Shown: positions 9,512-18,490, counted from the stretch's first letter. The stretch: 64,000 bases of DNA from Eubacterium sulci ATCC 35585 (GCA_001189495.1 CP012068.1:992001-1056000); one strand, 5' to 3'. Notes: generated by a model not told the origin, from the sequence alone. Program-made: numbers and translations.

Positions 9512-9994
9512 CTATAATGAGTATTTCTTCTTAATCTCGTTTAAGATATTCTCTGGTACTAAACCATCTATATTTCCATTTAATGAAACAACTTCTTTAA
9601 TCATACTTGAGCTTATAAATGAATATTTAGGGCTTGTCATCAAAAATATGGACTCAATTCCCTCATTAAATAGCCTTGCGTTCATTTGTGCCATCTGAAT
9701 CTCGTATTCGAAATCAGATGTAGCTCTTAGACCTCTTATAACAGCATTAAATCCATTCTGATTGACGTAATTTGCTAGCAGTCCATCAAAGTCGTCTACT
9801 GTAACATTAGGCAGATGCGCTATTGCAGTCTTAATTAGTTCCTTTCTCTCCTTAAGTCCAAAAAGTGGCACCTTGTTTGGATTCGAAACGACCCCCACAA
9901 CGATCTGATCAAACATCTTAGATGCACGTTCTATGACATCAAGATGTCCATTTGTCATAGGATCAAAAGATCCTGAATATAGAGCCTTAGTCAC
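9512..9994 (-). CDS. coaD: Phosphopantetheine adenylyltransferase
   Basis: Catalyses the fourth step of coenzyme A synthesis (4'-phosphopantetheine plus ATP to dephospho-CoA). The 160-residue protein has the nucleotidyltransferase motif YSGSFDPMTNGHLDVI, VIRGLRATSDFEYE for phosphopantetheine binding and the C-terminal ISSSMIKEV signature. Translation starts at a GTG (9994) with GGAG 7 bases upstream; the start overlaps the last 8 bases of rsmD, so the two are translationally coupled. Confidence 0.97.
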   Translation of the reverse strand: MTKALYSGSFDPMTNGHLDVIERASKMFDQIVVGVVSNPNKVPLFGLKERKELIKTAIAHLPNVTVDDFDGLLANYVNQNGFNAVIRGLRATSDFEYEIQMAQMNARLFNEGIESIFLMTSPKYSFISSSMIKEVVSLNGNIDGLVPENILNEIKKKYSL

Positions 9995-10571
9995 TTATCT
10001 TCTCCTCATCGTCAAAGAAATCATCTGAATCTGCCCTCTTGTATAGAGACAAGCATATTTTTCCATACTTTTTATGTTTAAAAAGTTTCAGTCCGCCAAT
10101 ATGTTCAGGCAAATCCGTCATTTTTTCGTGTTCTGCTACTATTATACCTACATCTGTTAATAAATCAAGCATATCTATCTGTTCAATGGCTTTTTCATAG
10201 AGCCCATCATGGTATGGTGGATCAAGAAAAACGATATCAACTTTTTCATCAATTCGTTTAAGAGCCTTCTTGTAATCTCCAGCAAGAACAATTGATTCAT
10301 TTTCCGCCTTACAATATTTAATGTTACGCTTGATAATATCAACGCTGTTTCTCTCGTTATCACAGAACCAGCATTTTGATGCACCCCTAGATAGAGCTTC
10401 TAGACCAAGATTACCTGTTCCTGCAAATAGATCCACGCAAACAGCATCCTCAATATCGCACATCAAAATATTAAAAATCGATTCCTTAACCTTATCGCTT
10501 GTTGGTCTTATTTCATTACCAAAAGGTGTTTCTAGCTTTCTCCCCCTGTATTTTCCAGTTATAATTCTCAT
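9987..10571 (-). CDS. rsmD: 16S rRNA (guanine(966)-N2)-methyltransferase
   Basis: The 194-residue Rossmann-fold SAM enzyme methylates G966 of 16S rRNA in the small subunit. Motifs are MRIITGKYRGRKLETP at the N-terminus, RPTSDKVKESIFNIL, the SAM-binding DLFAGTGNLGLEALSRGA and the catalytic DPPY (about residues 118-121). An AGGAG site precedes ATG 10571. The pairing with coaD is conserved across Gram-positive bacteria. It lies 8 bases after recG. Confidence 0.95.
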   Translation of the reverse strand: MRIITGKYRGRKLETPFGNEIRPTSDKVKESIFNILMCDIEDAVCVDLFAGTGNLGLEALSRGASKCWFCDNERNSVDIIKRNIKYCKAENESIVLAGDYKKALKRIDEKVDIVFLDPPYHDGLYEKAIEQIDMLDLLTDVGIIVAEHEKMTDLPEHIGGLKLFKHKKYGKICLSLYKRADSDDFFDDEEKISD

Positions 10572-10579
10572 CTTATCTC

Positions 10580-12619
10580 CTATAAATCAATACTTATATC
10601 ACTGCCGAACATCTTCTTTACCTTTTGCTTTACCATGACGCTCTCTGGTTTTTCTAGCTTGCTATCTCGCTCAATAAGCTCCCTAGCTGAGTTCATAGCT
10701 GCTTCTAGCACATCTCTATGTCTTAAGAGGTCACTTATTTTTAGCTGCGGAAGTCCATGCTGTCTCGTGCCAAAGATTTCACCAGGTCCTCTAAGCTTAA
10801 GATCTTCCTCTGCTATATCAAAGCCGCTCATCGATCCTGTCATAATGTCCATCCTCGCATTAGCAAGCTCGCTATCTGTATAGCACATCAAAAAGCAATA
10901 GGCGTCATCACTTCCTCTACCGACTCTACCTCTGAGCTGGTGAAGCTGGGCAAGTCCAAATCTTTCAGCGTTTTCTATCACCATAACGCTTGCGTTTGGT
11001 ACATTTATTCCAACCTCTATCACTGTAGTAGAAACAAGTAAATCAACCTTGCCACTTGCAAAATCCTGCATTATTTCGTCTTTATCTGCACTTTTCATTG
11101 CACCGTGGACAAGTTTGATATTAAAGTCATCAAATCTATCCTGAAGTTCATCAAATATAGCATTTGCTGATTTTGCATCTATGCTCTCAGAATCCTCTAT
11201 AAGAGGTGCAACAACATATGCTTGCCGTCCTGCCTTCATCTCTTTTTCGACAAAGTTAAAGACCCTGTTTCTTTCTCCCTGAGAACATTTATATGTATGG
11301 ATTCCCTTACGACCCTTAGGCATGGTTCTTATCTGCGATATATCTAAATCACCATATAATATGGCTGCAATCGTCCTCGGTATAGGTGTAGCAGTCATTA
11401 CAAGTATATTAACACCCTCACCTTTACCCGAAAGTTTTCTCCTTTGATTTACACCAAATCTATGCTGCTCATCAGTAATGACAAGACCTAGATTCTTAAA
11501 TACAATGTTTTCCTCTAAAACAGCATGTGTTGCTATTATCACCTTAGCTTTGCCAGAGCTTATGCTTTCCATTGCCATTCTCTTATCGGAGGCTTTCATA
11601 GAACTTATCAAAATCACCGGACTGATTTCATGATCAGATAAGTCCTTAACAAAGGTATCAAAGTGTTGCCTTGCAAGAAGCTCCGTAGGCGCCATGATCA
11701 CGCTTTGAAATCCAGAAGCAGCAGCTGAAAGCATTGCAGCTTCAGCAATTATCGTCTTACCAGATCCAACATCTCCTTGCAGGAGTCTATTCATCTTCTT
11801 TGGTTTTTGTAAGTCATCTTTTATTTCATTCCAGGACTCTCTTTGTCCACTTGTAAGCTCGAATGGAAGCTTTGATATGAATTCATCTCCTTTACTTACA
11901 TCTATTGAGATTCCTGTAACATCGCTGTCATCGCTCTTCATGTACATAAGACCAGTTTCAAGAGTAAATAATTCATCAAAGATAAGCCTATATCTGCTTT
12001 GTAAAACTTTTTTTGCATTGCTTGGGAAATGCATATTTGAAATAGCAAAGTCTAGCGACGCAAGTTTATTCTTCTCGACTATATCCTCAGGTATCCATTC
12101 TTTGATACTTGAATAAACAACCTTTATATCTCTTTGCATTCGTCTCATTTCTTTTTGAGATAAGCCCTGTCTCAATGAATACACGGGAATAATTTCTCTA
12201 ACATCGTCATTACTTCCTGCAATTGTAAACTCTGGATGTACTATTTGGAGTCTATCTAGGTTTTCGGTTACTCTGCCGTAAAAAACATATTCTTTTCCAA
12301 TATCAAAGAGTTTATTCAAAAAATATCCATTAAAAAAGACAACTTCAAGCATCCCGCTATCATCACTTACATTTAGTACTAGCGGAGTCTTTTTGTTAAA
12401 TCTATTCGCACCAATCCTCTTGTTCACAAGCCTTGCCTGAATTAGAAAGTCACTACCAGCTTTAAGTTCAGATATATGGGTTACAGTGCGTCTATCTTCA
12501 TATGATTTTGGAAAATAAAGAGCCAAATCTTCTATGGTTTTAATTCCCATATCATGAAAGATTTCTACTTTTTTAGGACCTACGCCCTTGAGCACACTTA
12601 TGCTGTCATTTATCTGCAT
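10580..12619 (-). CDS. recG: ATP-dependent DNA helicase RecG
   Basis: Branch-migration helicase that remodels stalled forks and Holliday junctions. The wedge/OB domain occupies roughly residues 1-230. Helicase motifs follow: LLQGDVGSGKT (Walker A), DEQHRFGVNQR (DEQH box), MTATPIPRT (motif III), STTVIEVGINVPNA and RFGLAQLHQLRGRVGRG (motifs V-VI). The open frame extends to 12670, but ATG 12619 (MQINDSISVLKGVGPKK) gives the typical length of 679 residues and keeps the conserved start. It overlaps the upstream Asp23-like gene by 14 bases. Confidence 0.97.
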   Translation of the reverse strand: MQINDSISVLKGVGPKKVEIFHDMGIKTIEDLALYFPKSYEDRRTVTHISELKAGSDFLIQARLVNKRIGANRFNKKTPLVLNVSDDSGMLEVVFFNGYFLNKLFDIGKEYVFYGRVTENLDRLQIVHPEFTIAGSNDDVREIIPVYSLRQGLSQKEMRRMQRDIKVVYSSIKEWIPEDIVEKNKLASLDFAISNMHFPSNAKKVLQSRYRLIFDELFTLETGLMYMKSDDSDVTGISIDVSKGDEFISKLPFELTSGQRESWNEIKDDLQKPKKMNRLLQGDVGSGKTIIAEAAMLSAAASGFQSVIMAPTELLARQHFDTFVKDLSDHEISPVILISSMKASDKRMAMESISSGKAKVIIATHAVLEENIVFKNLGLVITDEQHRFGVNQRRKLSGKGEGVNILVMTATPIPRTIAAILYGDLDISQIRTMPKGRKGIHTYKCSQGERNRVFNFVEKEMKAGRQAYVVAPLIEDSESIDAKSANAIFDELQDRFDDFNIKLVHGAMKSADKDEIMQDFASGKVDLLVSTTVIEVGINVPNASVMVIENAERFGLAQLHQLRGRVGRGSDDAYCFLMCYTDSELANARMDIMTGSMSGFDIAEEDLKLRGPGEIFGTRQHGLPQLKISDLLRHRDVLEAAMNSARELIERDSKLEKPESVMVKQKVKKMFGSDISIDL

Positions 12620-13016
12620 ATTTGAACTTAAACTCCATGTTTCTTGCTGACACATTTTCAGACTTAACACCTGTTATAACTACCGTAATTTCTCTAGGAC
12701 TTACAGTAAGTCTTTCTTGTAAATGATTTACAATCTCTTGATTTAGTTTTTTTAGTAGACTTTTGATGCTCTCGCCGAATTTTACTATAGCATAATACTT
12801 AATTCTAAATTGCTTATTATCAAAGCTAATCTCTATATTCTTAAGGCTATCGCTTGACGGTATAACATCTTCTTCTAGAAGAAACCTACCTTTAGTTGTA
12901 GATAACCATATTAATTCATCATATTCCTTAGTATCAATTACATCTATGATTTCTGTAGCGATAACTCTGTCCGAAAAGCTTATTCTGCCTTGATTAGTAT
13001 ATTTATATACAGACAT
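12606..13016 (-). CDS. Asp23/Gls24 (YloU-like) family protein
   Basis: The 136-residue protein fits the Asp23/Gls24 family in its GRISFSDRVIATEIIDV start, a variable middle and a final stretch with the family's HLQERLTVSPREITVVITGVK segment. Members are linked to cell-envelope stress and, in YloU, to membrane lipid homeostasis near fakA/yloV. ATG 13016 is chosen over 13022 for better spacing from GGAG. The order rpmB-yloU-recG is conserved, but the fakA/yloV gene normally between yloU and recG is absent here, and this gene's end overlaps recG. Confidence 0.8.
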   Translation of the reverse strand: MSVYKYTNQGRISFSDRVIATEIIDVIDTKEYDELIWLSTTKGRFLLEEDVIPSSDSLKNIEISFDNKQFRIKYYAIVKFGESIKSLLKKLNQEIVNHLQERLTVSPREITVVITGVKSENVSARNMEFKFKYADK

Positions 13017-13032
13017 ATCCATATTCTCCGAT

Positions 13033-13063
13033 AAAAAAACCGCGAAAGCAAAAGCCTTCGCGG
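13033..13063 (-). terminator. Rho-independent terminator after rpmB
   Basis: A GC-rich stem of 10 pairs with one G-T wobble (13040-13049 with 13054-13063), loop of four, is followed on the minus strand by seven T's (13039-13033). It isolates rpmB from the recG operon. Confidence 0.92.
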
Positions 13064-13079
13064 AGTTAGTCCCTATTGA

Positions 13080-13271
13080 TTAGAGGGCGCGGTCAATCTT
13101 GTTTGATCTCATGCACCTTGTGCATACATTCGCTCTTCTTACTGTACCGTTGTCATTGATTCTTACGGTCTGAATGTTAGCATTCCATTTTCTTCTTGTA
13201 TGTCTCATTGAATGGGAAACATTATTTCCGGAAACCTGACCTTTTCCACAAATCTCACACTTTCTTGACAT
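13080..13271 (-). CDS. rpmB: 50S ribosomal protein L28
   Basis: The 63-residue protein has the L28 layout: MSRKCEICGKG, the SHSMRHTRRKWNANIQ block and a late CTRC pair. The two cysteine pairs (CEIC and CTRC) mark the zinc-binding form. The open frame begins at 13280, but GGAGG lies correctly before ATG 13271. It has its own promoter (13368-13397) and its own terminator, so it is monocistronic. Confidence 0.97.
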   Translation of the reverse strand: MSRKCEICGKGQVSGNNVSHSMRHTRRKWNANIQTVRINDNGTVRRANVCTRCMRSNKIDRAL

Positions 13272-13302
13272 TTGCCGCACCTCCTTGCTAAAAATTGTAT
13301 AT

Positions 13303-13314
13303 CCCGATATCGGG
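13303..13314. repeat. 12-base perfect palindrome in the rpmB leader
   Basis: CCCGATATCGGG lies in the untranslated leader, about 35 bases before the rpmB start codon. It has no loop bases, so it looks more like a protein-binding dyad than a hairpin. Its role is unknown. Confidence 0.4.
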
Positions 13315-13367
13315 TTTATTACCTCTTAAAATGTTTGCAGGCTATAGATTGAATAACCGCAAGTAGC

Positions 13368-13397
13368 ATTATACCATAGCCAATAAGTATAATACAA
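13368..13397 (-). promoter_or_regulatory. Promoter of rpmB
   Basis: On the minus strand a perfect extended -10, TGGTATAAT (TATAAT at 13373-13368), follows a weak -35, TTGTAT (13397-13392), by 18 bases. The predicted transcript has a leader of about 90 bases. Confidence 0.6.
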
Positions 13398-13423
13398 GTA
13401 CTTTTTTGCTTGAATTCCGCGAT

Positions 13424-13966
13424 TTATACAAGCGTACGGTCAAGACCAATATATTCTGCTCTGATCATTGATTTCAGATGTAAATCATAGTACTTACCAT
13501 TCTTCTTTGTAGCACTTCTGAGTATACCCTCTGATTTAAACCCAAGCTTATCATATAGATGAGCTGCTACGTCATTCTTAACAAAGTGGTCAATAGTCAC
13601 TCTCTCCATATGCAAACTTATAAATGCATATTCAAGAATTGAAAGCAGTGCTTCCCTGCCTAGCCCTTGATTTCTAAGCTTTGGATCAGCTATATATATT
13701 CTTGTTACATCTACTGAGTCACTATGACTATCAAGTCTTGAAAGATAAATTCTGCCAATAGGAATATCACTTGGCTTCTGCAGGATGGTAAACTGTCTCT
13801 TAGTATCATCATTACTATTCTCTATGAATTCAGTAACAACCTCTTCGTAGTCCCTGCTTTCGTCAATTGAAAAGAACTCAGTTACTGCTGGATCGGATTC
13901 CCAATCAGCAAAATATGAGCAATCATTAAATGTACTTTCCCTAATAATCAAGTTCTTCGTTTCCAT
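13424..13966 (-). CDS. GNAT-family N-acetyltransferase (RimJ/RimL type)
   Basis: The 180-residue protein has the GNAT fold: an N-terminal LIIRESTFNDCSYFADWESDP typical of RimJ/RimL-like enzymes, the acetyl-CoA-binding segment RNQGLGREAL (about residues 98-107, the Q/RxxGxG/A motif) and the conserved ending NDVAAHLYDKLGFKSEG. The substrate (an N-terminal amine, or a small molecule) cannot be told. A GGAG site precedes ATG 13966, and a promoter lies just upstream. It is divergent from the PepD-like lipoprotein gene. Confidence 0.9.
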   Translation of the reverse strand: METKNLIIRESTFNDCSYFADWESDPAVTEFFSIDESRDYEEVVTEFIENSNDDTKRQFTILQKPSDIPIGRIYLSRLDSHSDSVDVTRIYIADPKLRNQGLGREALLSILEYAFISLHMERVTIDHFVKNDVAAHLYDKLGFKSEGILRSATKKNGKYYDLHLKSMIRAEYIGLDRTLV

Positions 13967-13992
13967 TGCGGTATCTCCTTTGATATGCTATT

Positions 13993-14020
13993 ATTATAAA
14001 GTATTTTTAACTTAAATCAA
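13993..14020 (-). promoter_or_regulatory. Promoter of the acetyltransferase gene
   Basis: On the minus strand, TTGATT (14020-14015) and a perfect TATAAT (13998-13993) are 16 bases apart. The start codon is 27 bases downstream of the -10. Confidence 0.6.
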
Positions 14021-14067
14021 AGGGTAATTTACAAAGTTTTTCACGATTGTTATATGGAGGTGAAAAT

Positions 14068-15516
14068 TTGAAAAAAAGAATATATATTACGCTAATTTCT
14101 TCAATGCTAATTTTAATCTTAGCATTAACAGCATGTGGAAAAAAATCTTCAAATACCGAGATTCCATTGAATGAAAAAATAGAATCAAAAGCATTTGCAT
14201 ATAGAACTGATTTGCTCGATTCAGCCGAAACTTTGACAGATAATAATAAGATACAGGAATATCTCCTCAACTGGGCTAAATCTAAGAACCTAAAATACGT
14301 AAAAGACGACCACGGTAACATTATAATGTCGATGGCTGCTTCTGAGGCATATATAGATGCAGCTCCAGTTACAGTTGTATGTAGCTACGATGCAGATAGC
14401 TTTGCTGACAGTATGGATGCCATTGCATCTGCCCTCTATATAATCAAGAACAATGAGGATTCTGGTGAGCTAAATGTTATCTTCTCACCCATATCTAATG
14501 GCAACTACAGTGCACTTGATAATCTGAGCAAAGAGTATTTTAAGGATAACACCAAAGTTATAAGTCTTTCTGGTGGACGCAAAGCTCTTTGGTCTGTTAA
14601 CTCAGGCGGAAACAGCAACTACCTCTTCTCAGGTAGCTTGACTACTGAAGCTCCAACACTAAGCACAGCATATAAGATATCGATAAGTGGATTAACAGGC
14701 GGAACACCTGATGGAAAAATTTCATCATATCCAAATCCTGTTAAAATGCTCGGCGATTTACTAGCATCTTTTAAGACGAACTCTTTGATATTTGAGCTTT
14801 CAAGTATATCAGGTGGAAATAGCTCAAGCTCATATCCGAAGAATGCTGAGATGATTATTGTTATAAGTGAAGATGATGTTGAAAAATTTACAACAAAGCT
14901 TGATAAAGCAATAGAAAAGTTTGACAAGAAATATAAGGAAGACTATCCAAAGGCTACTTACAAGTACGAGGCAGTTAGCCTACCGGCAACAGTTTATACT
15001 AAAGAAAGCCAGAACACGCTTGTAAGCTCTCTCTATACACTTTCAGACGGTGTCTTCTATAGAGATGCAGACGATGAAATAGTTACTATTTCAAACATCG
15101 GTACTATTGCAACAAGCGAGGAAGCCTTTACAATTTCAGCACAGGGTTATAGCCTTGATAAAGCAAATCTAACAGAGCTTGACAATCAGTACGCTACTAC
15201 ATGTTCCCTTGCAGGAATATCATACAATAGAATATCTAGAGTTCAACCACTTTCGACTAAATTTGATGAGAATAATGTTTCTAAATTTCAAAAGGAAGTC
15301 ATGGATGCTTATAAGGAATATGATCGCTCTAACCTAGAGTTCAAAAACAGTGTGCAGACGACTCCAGCAGTGTTTATTGCTAAGAAAAACTCAAAAGTAA
15401 ATCTTGTCAATGTTGTTATAAACAAGGATAAACTAGAAGTATATACAGGTGCAATAGTCACACTTTTGAAGAATCAAACTCACAAGGAAATAAAAAGCCT
15501 AGATGATGATAACTAA
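14068..15516 (+). CDS. Lipoprotein resembling a catalytically inactive PepD (M20C) dipeptidase
   Basis: The 482-residue protein starts at TTG 14068, 7 bases after GGAGG. A lipoprotein signal peptide ends in the lipobox LTAC (about residues 23-26), so it should be anchored outside the membrane. Its layout follows aminoacyl-histidine dipeptidase PepD: an N-terminal NKIQEYLLNWAKSKNLKYVKDDHGNII block, a VVCSYDADS block where PepD has its HxD zinc motif, a VIFSPISNG block where PepD has its glutamate pair, a SGG block after the lost aspartate, and ISGLTGGTPDGKISSYPNPVKML in place of the GGHSG dimerisation segment. The metal-binding histidine and glutamates appear replaced, so an enzyme role is doubtful; peptide binding is a guess. 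A terminator follows immediately. Confidence 0.65.
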   Translation: MKKRIYITLISSMLILILALTACGKKSSNTEIPLNEKIESKAFAYRTDLLDSAETLTDNNKIQEYLLNWAKSKNLKYVKDDHGNIIMSMAASEAYIDAAPVTVVCSYDADSFADSMDAIASALYIIKNNEDSGELNVIFSPISNGNYSALDNLSKEYFKDNTKVISLSGGRKALWSVNSGGNSNYLFSGSLTTEAPTLSTAYKISISGLTGGTPDGKISSYPNPVKMLGDLLASFKTNSLIFELSSISGGNSSSSYPKNAEMIIVISEDDVEKFTTKLDKAIEKFDKKYKEDYPKATYKYEAVSLPATVYTKESQNTLVSSLYTLSDGVFYRDADDEIVTISNIGTIATSEEAFTISAQGYSLDKANLTELDNQYATTCSLAGISYNRISRVQPLSTKFDENNVSKFQKEVMDAYKEYDRSNLEFKNSVQTTPAVFIAKKNSKVNLVNVVINKDKLEVYTGAIVTLLKNQTHKEIKSLDDDN

Positions 15517-15520
15517 GACA

Positions 15521-15544
15521 AAACCCGCCTAGAGCGGGTTTTTT
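15521..15544 (+). terminator. Rho-independent terminator after the PepD-like lipoprotein gene
   Basis: The stem AAACCCGC/GCGGGTTT (15521-15528 with 15534-15541), loop of five, is followed by a run of T's. It lies 5 bases after the stop codon. Confidence 0.92.
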
Positions 15545-15565
15545 GATTCTTGAATTTGTTATAAA

Positions 15566-16405
15566 CTATTTGACGAACATTATATTTAAATCAACATTTG
15601 TATTTATGCCATCCACTCTTCCTGTTGAAGAATACTGCCACATTGCGTAGTCATACTCGAAGCTGCTCATGGAAGTATAGTGCGCAAGCCATATCTCATA
15701 ATCACTTAAAAGAGTTAAATCAATATTGTTAGCTATCCAATCCGGGTTTCCGTAGATTAGTGTTTCCCTTCCATGCTTTTTCATAATGCACCCAAAGGCA
15801 TCTGCAACTTCAGTTTTTTGCTCTACGGTCAGAGCTTTTATCCTGTCATTTTCAGTTACTGGCTCCATATCAAATCCTATTGGTAGTGATACATTTCTTC
15901 CTTTGATATTTGAGAGCACATACTTTGCTTCCTTGACAGCTTCTTCTGTAGTTACTGCTTGCGAAAAGAAGTATACACCTACATCTATTCCGTTCTCTTG
16001 GGCTTCTTCTATGTTCTTTTCGAAGTAATCATCCATATAGATTTTACCATCTGCATAAGAGCTGAATCCAAGCCTAATATATGCGAACTCAACTCCAGAT
16101 TTCTTTACACTGGCCCAATCTATTTCTCCCTGGTGAACAGATACATCTATACCTCTCTTGGCTTTGATACCATTGTAATTATAGTTGAGGAAATTATATT
16201 CATCCCTATAGAATCCTTCACTGCTGTATTCCATTTTCGGATACTCCTTAGTCCCTCCTAGTCCATCATAAGTATTTATATATCTATATGCCTTAACCCA
16301 AATAAAAATAGCTAATACTAGAAGAATTGCGCTCAAAACTATTATTAGTCTCTGCTTATCTATTTTATTTTTCCTTCTATTTTTCTTTTTTGCTACCTTA
16401 TTCAT
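15566..16405 (-). CDS. Membrane-anchored GH25 muramidase (lysozyme)
   Basis: The 279-residue protein has a lysine-rich cytoplasmic start, one membrane helix (about residues 19-40) and an extracellular glycoside hydrolase family 25 domain (about residues 80-279). The GIDVSVHQGEIDW motif carries the first catalytic aspartate, and GFDMEP carries the aspartate-x-glutamate pair that completes the active site; AMWQYSSTGRVDGI is the usual end of the barrel. GH25 enzymes cut between MurNAc and GlcNAc in peptidoglycan. Two starts are possible, ATG 16435 and ATG 16405. Neither has a clear ribosome binding site, and a perfect extended -10 lies between them, so 16405 on a leaderless message is preferred. 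Confidence 0.9.
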   Translation of the reverse strand: MNKVAKKKNRRKNKIDKQRLIIVLSAILLVLAIFIWVKAYRYINTYDGLGGTKEYPKMEYSSEGFYRDEYNFLNYNYNGIKAKRGIDVSVHQGEIDWASVKKSGVEFAYIRLGFSSYADGKIYMDDYFEKNIEEAQENGIDVGVYFFSQAVTTEEAVKEAKYVLSNIKGRNVSLPIGFDMEPVTENDRIKALTVEQKTEVADAFGCIMKKHGRETLIYGNPDWIANNIDLTLLSDYEIWLAHYTSMSSFEYDYAMWQYSSTGRVDGINTNVDLNIMFVK

Positions 16406-16411
16406 AACGGT

Positions 16412-16420
16412 ATTATACCA
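16412..16420 (-). promoter_or_regulatory. Extended -10 promoter giving a possible leaderless GH25 message
   Basis: TGGTATAAT reads on the minus strand from 16420 to 16412. Only six bases separate it from ATG 16405, so transcription would begin at or next to the start codon. No good -35 is visible, as is usual for extended -10 promoters. Confidence 0.45.
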
Positions 16421-16457
16421 TTTTTTCCTATACATAAAATAAATATTTGATTATCAC

Positions 16458-16486
16458 TTTACAAAGACAATCATTAGTGCTAAATT
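16458..16486 (+). promoter_or_regulatory. Probable htpG promoter
   Basis: TTTACA (16458-16463) and TAAATT (16481-16486) are 17 bases apart, just upstream of the CIRCE operator, which would therefore cover the transcription start region. Confidence 0.45.
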
Positions 16487-16490
16487 ATAC

Positions 16491-16517
16491 TTAGCACTCT
16501 AGTATACCGAGTGCTAA
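16491..16517 (+). promoter_or_regulatory. CIRCE operator (HrcA binding site) upstream of htpG
   Basis: A perfect match to the CIRCE consensus: TTAGCACTC (16491-16499), nine bases, GAGTGCTAA (16509-16517). HrcA binds this dyad and represses heat-shock genes until heat or misfolded protein titrates the GroE system. It ends 21 bases before the htpG start codon. hrcA, groESL and dnaK are not in this window. Confidence 0.95.
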
Positions 16518-16538
16518 TAAATATTATGGAGGACAAAC

Positions 16539-18470
16539 ATGGCTAAAAAACAATTTAAAGCAGAATCTAAGAAATTGCTTGATTTGATGATTCACTCTAT
16601 ATACACCAATAAGGAGATATTTTTGCGAGAGCTTATCAGCAATTCAAGCGACGCCTTAGATAAACTATATTACAAAAGCTTGACATCTGGAGAGCTCGGA
16701 ATCAAAAGAAATGACTTCTATATCCGGATAACACCTGATAAGGAGCTTAGGACACTTACAATTAGAGATAACGGTATCGGAATGAGTAAAGATGAGCTTG
16801 AAAATAATCTCGGTACTATTGCAAAGAGTGGCTCGCTAGGCTTCAAGGAAGAACAGGAAAAGAATAAAGACGAGAATACTAAAGCAAAGAATATCGACAT
16901 CATTGGACAATTTGGTGTTGGATTCTATTCTGCTTTCATGGTATCTGATATCGTAAGCGTTACATCAAAGGCTTTTGGCAGTGATGAGGCATATCGCTGG
17001 GTTTCACGTGGTGCAGATGGATATACTATTGAAGAGGCAAGCCTGGATGGACATGGTACAGAAATAGTACTGACTATCAAAGAAGATACAGATGGTGAAA
17101 ACTACTCTAGCTTCCTTGAGGAATACACAATTAGAAATCTAATTAAAAAGTACTCCGACTACATCAGATACCCTATTCGTATGATGGTTGAAAAATCAAG
17201 ACCTGTAGGAGAGACAGAGGAAGGCAAAGCACCTGAATTTGAAAAGTATAATGAGCTAGAGACTCTAAACTCAATGGAGCCTATTTGGAAGCGCCAAAAG
17301 AGCAAAGTAAAGCCTGAAGAATATAACGATTACTATAAGAGCAAGTACATGGACTATATGGATCCTGCAAGAGTGATTAGAACAAATGTTGAAGGTGTTT
17401 CAAGCTTTACGGCTTTGATGTTCATTCCAGGACATGCACCTTTTGATTATTACACTAAGGAATACGAAAAAGGACTTCAGCTCTACTCTAGTGGCGTAAT
17501 GATTATGGATAAATGCAAGGACCTACTACCTGATTACTTCAACTTTGTCAAAGGACTTGTAGATAGCCAGGACCTTTCTCTCAATATTTCAAGAGAAATG
17601 TTGCAACAAGATAGACAGCTTAAGAACATTGCAAAAAATGTTGAAAAAAAGATTAAAAGAGACCTTGAGGACTTCCTAAAGAACGATAGAGATGGATATG
17701 AAAAGTTCTTTGAAAACTTCGGTAAACAACTTAAGTATGGGCTCTATGAATCTTATGGTATGAATAGAGAGGTTCTTGAGGACTTAGTTCTATTCTATTC
17801 CTCTACTGAGCAGAAAAATGTAACCCTTGCAGAATATCTTGAAAGAATGAAAGATGACCAAAATGCAATATACTATGCAGCTGGTGAATCCATCAAAAAG
17901 ATAGACCTTCTACCTCAGACTGAATTTGTTAAATCAAAGGGATATGAAATCCTCTATCTAACAGATGAAATGGATGAATTCGTTTTCAATATCCTAGGTC
18001 AGTATAAGGATAAGCCTTTCAAGTCTGTGTCTGCTGAGGACATTGCTGAAGACGATACTGAAGAAGCTAAGGAAAATATGAAAAAGCTTGAGGAGGACAA
18101 CAAAGAACTTCTTGAGGATATCAAGAATGCTCTTGGTGATAAGGTTAGCGAAGTAAAGCTCTCCCCTCGTCTAAAATCATCTGCAGTATGCCTAACTACT
18201 AAGGGAGATATATCACTAGAAATGGAAAAAATTCTAAGTGCAATGCCTATGGACCAAGGTATCAAGGCTGAAAGAGTTCTTGAACTAAACCCTGAGCATA
18301 GCGTATTTAAAGCACTAAATAAAATTAAGAGTGATGATGCTGGTGGTAAAAAACTAGAAGTTTACGCAAACCTTCTATACGATCAGGCTCTCCTCATTTC
18401 TGGAATACAGATTGATGATCCAGTTGAATTTAGCAAATCAATATGTAAGCTCATAGTTGATGCAAACTAA
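16539..18470 (+). CDS. htpG: Molecular chaperone HtpG (Hsp90)
   Basis: Cytoplasmic ATP-dependent Hsp90 chaperone of 643 residues, normal length. The N-terminal GHKL ATPase domain shows [13 protein letters not shown] (catalytic glutamate and asparagine), [19 protein letters not shown] and [13 protein letters not shown]. The middle domain has [15 protein letters not shown] with the conserved arginine loop. The C-terminal dimerisation domain contains [11 protein letters not shown] and [18 protein letters not shown] lies before ATG 16539. It is a single-gene unit behind a CIRCE operator. Confidence 0.98.
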   Translation: MAKKQFKAESKKLLDLMIHSIYTNKEIFLRELISNSSDALDKLYYKSLTSGELGIKRNDFYIRITPDKELRTLTIRDNGIGMSKDELENNLGTIAKSGSLGFKEEQEKNKDENTKAKNIDIIGQFGVGFYSAFMVSDIVSVTSKAFGSDEAYRWVSRGADGYTIEEASLDGHGTEIVLTIKEDTDGENYSSFLEEYTIRNLIKKYSDYIRYPIRMMVEKSRPVGETEEGKAPEFEKYNELETLNSMEPIWKRQKSKVKPEEYNDYYKSKYMDYMDPARVIRTNVEGVSSFTALMFIPGHAPFDYYTKEYEKGLQLYSSGVMIMDKCKDLLPDYFNFVKGLVDSQDLSLNISREMLQQDRQLKNIAKNVEKKIKRDLEDFLKNDRDGYEKFFENFGKQLKYGLYESYGMNREVLEDLVLFYSSTEQKNVTLAEYLERMKDDQNAIYYAAGESIKKIDLLPQTEFVKSKGYEILYLTDEMDEFVFNILGQYKDKPFKSVSAEDIAEDDTEEAKENMKKLEEDNKELLEDIKNALGDKVSEVKLSPRLKSSAVCLTTKGDISLEMEKILSAMPMDQGIKAERVLELNPEHSVFKALNKIKSDDAGGKKLEVYANLLYDQALLISGIQIDDPVEFSKSICKLIVDAN

Positions 18471-18490
18471 ATAGAATACGCATAAATCAC

